Below, in pieces: positions 63,064-64,000 of a stretch of 64,000 nucleotides of DNA. The translations under genes were made by a program, and so were the position numbers. Under the pieces are notes generated by a model. That model searched no databases. It was not told the origin of the DNA and worked only from the letters and a program-made list of their open reading frames with translations. How positions within the stretch are numbered: the stretch's first letter is position 1; every line of letters begins with the position of its first letter. Origin of the DNA: Falsiroseomonas algicola (GTDB taxonomy: Bacteria > Pseudomonadota > Alphaproteobacteria > Acetobacterales > Acetobacteraceae). The stretch spans positions 1 to 64,000 of the forward strand of contig NZ_JAAIKB010000001.1 of the NCBI RefSeq assembly GCF_011040385.1, written 5' to 3'.

Positions 63064-64000
63064 ATGCCCTCGCGACGCCTTGCCCTCTCGGCCCTTGGCG
63101 GCATCGCGACGGCGCTGGCGGCGCCCGCGCGGGCGCAGCCCGCCCGCCCCATCCGCCTGGTCATCCCCTTCGCCGCCGGCGGGCCGACTGACATCGTCGC
63201 CCGCCTGGTCGCGGACCGCATGGCGGCCAGGCTTGGCCAGCCCGTGGTGGTGGATCCCCGCCCCGGCGCCGGCGGCGCCATCGCGGCGGAAGCCGTGGCC
63301 CGCGCCGCGCCGGATGGCCTGACCCTGCTGATCGGCACCGCCACCACCCATGCGGTGAACCCGGCGCTGCAGGAAGGCCGGCTGCCCTTCCACCCGATCC
63401 GGGACTTCGCGCCCATCGCGCAGATCGCCCGCGTGCCCATCGTGCTGGTCACTCATCCCGACCTGCCCGCCCGCGACCTCCGCGGCTTCATCGAGTTGCT
63501 GCGCGCCCGGCCCGGCCAGATGAACTACGGCTCCTCCGGCACCGGCTCCATGGGCCACCTTGCGGCGGTGCTGCTGATGCAGCAGCTCGGCGCCCAGGCC
63601 ACCCACATCCCCTATCGCGGCTCCGCGCCCATGGTGGCGGATCTGCTCGCCGGCCGCGTCGAATTCGCGACCGACGCCCTCGCCTCCGTCGTGCCCTTCG
63701 TGCAGGACAGCCGCATCCGCGCCATTGCCATCGCGACCCCCGATCGCGCGGCCGCCCTGCCTTCGGTGCCGACCTTCGCCGAGGCCGGAATGCCGGGCTT
63801 CGAGGCCTATACCTGGAACGTCGTCTTCGCCCCCGCCGGCACCCCCGCGCCGGTCATCCAGCGCCTCAACGCCACGCTGAACGCAGTCGTCGGGGAAGCC
63901 GAGGTCGCGCAGCGCCTGTCGGAGATGGGCCAGCCCGCCGTCACCGGCACGACGCCGGAAGGCACCGCCGCCTTCGTGCAGGCGGAGCTGGCGAAATGGG
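63064..64000 (+). CDS. Bug/TctC-type tripartite tricarboxylate transporter substrate-binding protein, cut by window end
   Basis: The first 312 residues are present; the frame is open at the last base. N-terminal signal with RR (residues 4-5) and cleavage region PARAQ; mature start IRLVIPFAAGGPTDIVARLV, then VVVDPRPGAGGAIAAE and YGSSGTGSMGHLAAVLL are Bug-family marks. GGAACC precedes the ATG. No TctA/B genes are visible. It is about 40% identical by eye to the receptor at 36108. Confidence 0.9.
   Translation, partial: MPSRRLALSALGGIATALAAPARAQPARPIRLVIPFAAGGPTDIVARLVADRMAARLGQPVVVDPRPGAGGAIAAEAVARAAPDGLTLLIGTATTHAVNPALQEGRLPFHPIRDFAPIAQIARVPIVLVTHPDLPARDLRGFIELLRARPGQMNYGSSGTGSMGHLAAVLLMQQLGAQATHIPYRGSAPMVADLLAGRVEFATDALASVVPFVQDSRIRAIAIATPDRAAALPSVPTFAEAGMPGFEAYTWNVVFAPAGTPAPVIQRLNATLNAVVGEAEVAQRLSEMGQPAVTGTTPEGTAAFVQAELAKW

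Overview
The window is about 70% GC, densely packed and made mostly of translationally coupled operons (ATGA, GTGA or TGATG junctions). The gene content points to an alphaproteobacterium of the Acetobacteraceae / Roseomonas type: several Tat-exported solute-binding proteins, orphan Bug/TctC receptors, a Gfo/Idh/MocA oxidoreductase, a three-part GMC dehydrogenase, Flp pilins and carbon monoxide dehydrogenase-type maturation genes. The taxon is inferred from content only. I see no rRNA, tRNA, CRISPR array, transposase or phage genes.

Layout. 1-560: two tandemly duplicated Flp pilin genes behind a promoter with a perfect CtrA-type box. 808-5861: oligopeptide-type ABC operon (binding protein, two permeases, two ATPases), ending against a convergent PfpI/DJ-1 gene. 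6512-15517 (minus): one long respiratory run: CtaG-like assembly factor, Tat-signal dehydrogenase subunit 3, GMC flavoprotein, two diheme and one monoheme cytochrome c, oxidase subunit II with its own heme c, fused oxidase subunits I+III and a small membrane protein. 15623-16663: MBL-fold hydrolase. 16961-21723: complete branched-chain amino-acid type ABC operon (livGFKHM). 21796-23775: MCP with a PilZ-like tail. 23902-30081: second peptide ABC operon headed by a DUF1028 gene. 30098-33829: ArsR/AHSA1 pair and a PhnD-type binding protein plus hybrid histidine kinase pair.

34028-44349: XpaC/TelA pair, Bug receptor, YidB-like protein, zinc alcohol dehydrogenase, P450 coupled to an LpxL-like acyltransferase, cupin, CHAP amidase, RidA and small secreted proteins. 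44391-48968: oxidoreductase, MFS transporter, lipoprotein, hypothetical protein and amidase. 49075-52797: a low-GC gene and two divergent MCPs. 52790-55014: XRE regulator, membrane protein and hydrolase. 54960-55720: an AT-rich islet. 55720-61236 (minus): CoxG, MoxR/CoxD, CoxE, split XdhC and MocA/MoeA-like genes without the CO dehydrogenase structural genes. 61550-64000: NhaD/CitMHS-type antiporter and a Bug receptor cut by the window end.

The least explained signal is a conserved, apparently structured element of about 150-160 nt present twice, at 55379-55539 and 61271-61420. The copies share the same spacing of conserved blocks, an identical hairpin stem, compensating helices of different sequence and a possible loop pseudoknot. 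One copy lies between the coxG start and the antiporter, the other just upstream of an unknown gene in the AT-rich islet. It may be a cis-regulatory RNA or a dispersed structured repeat.
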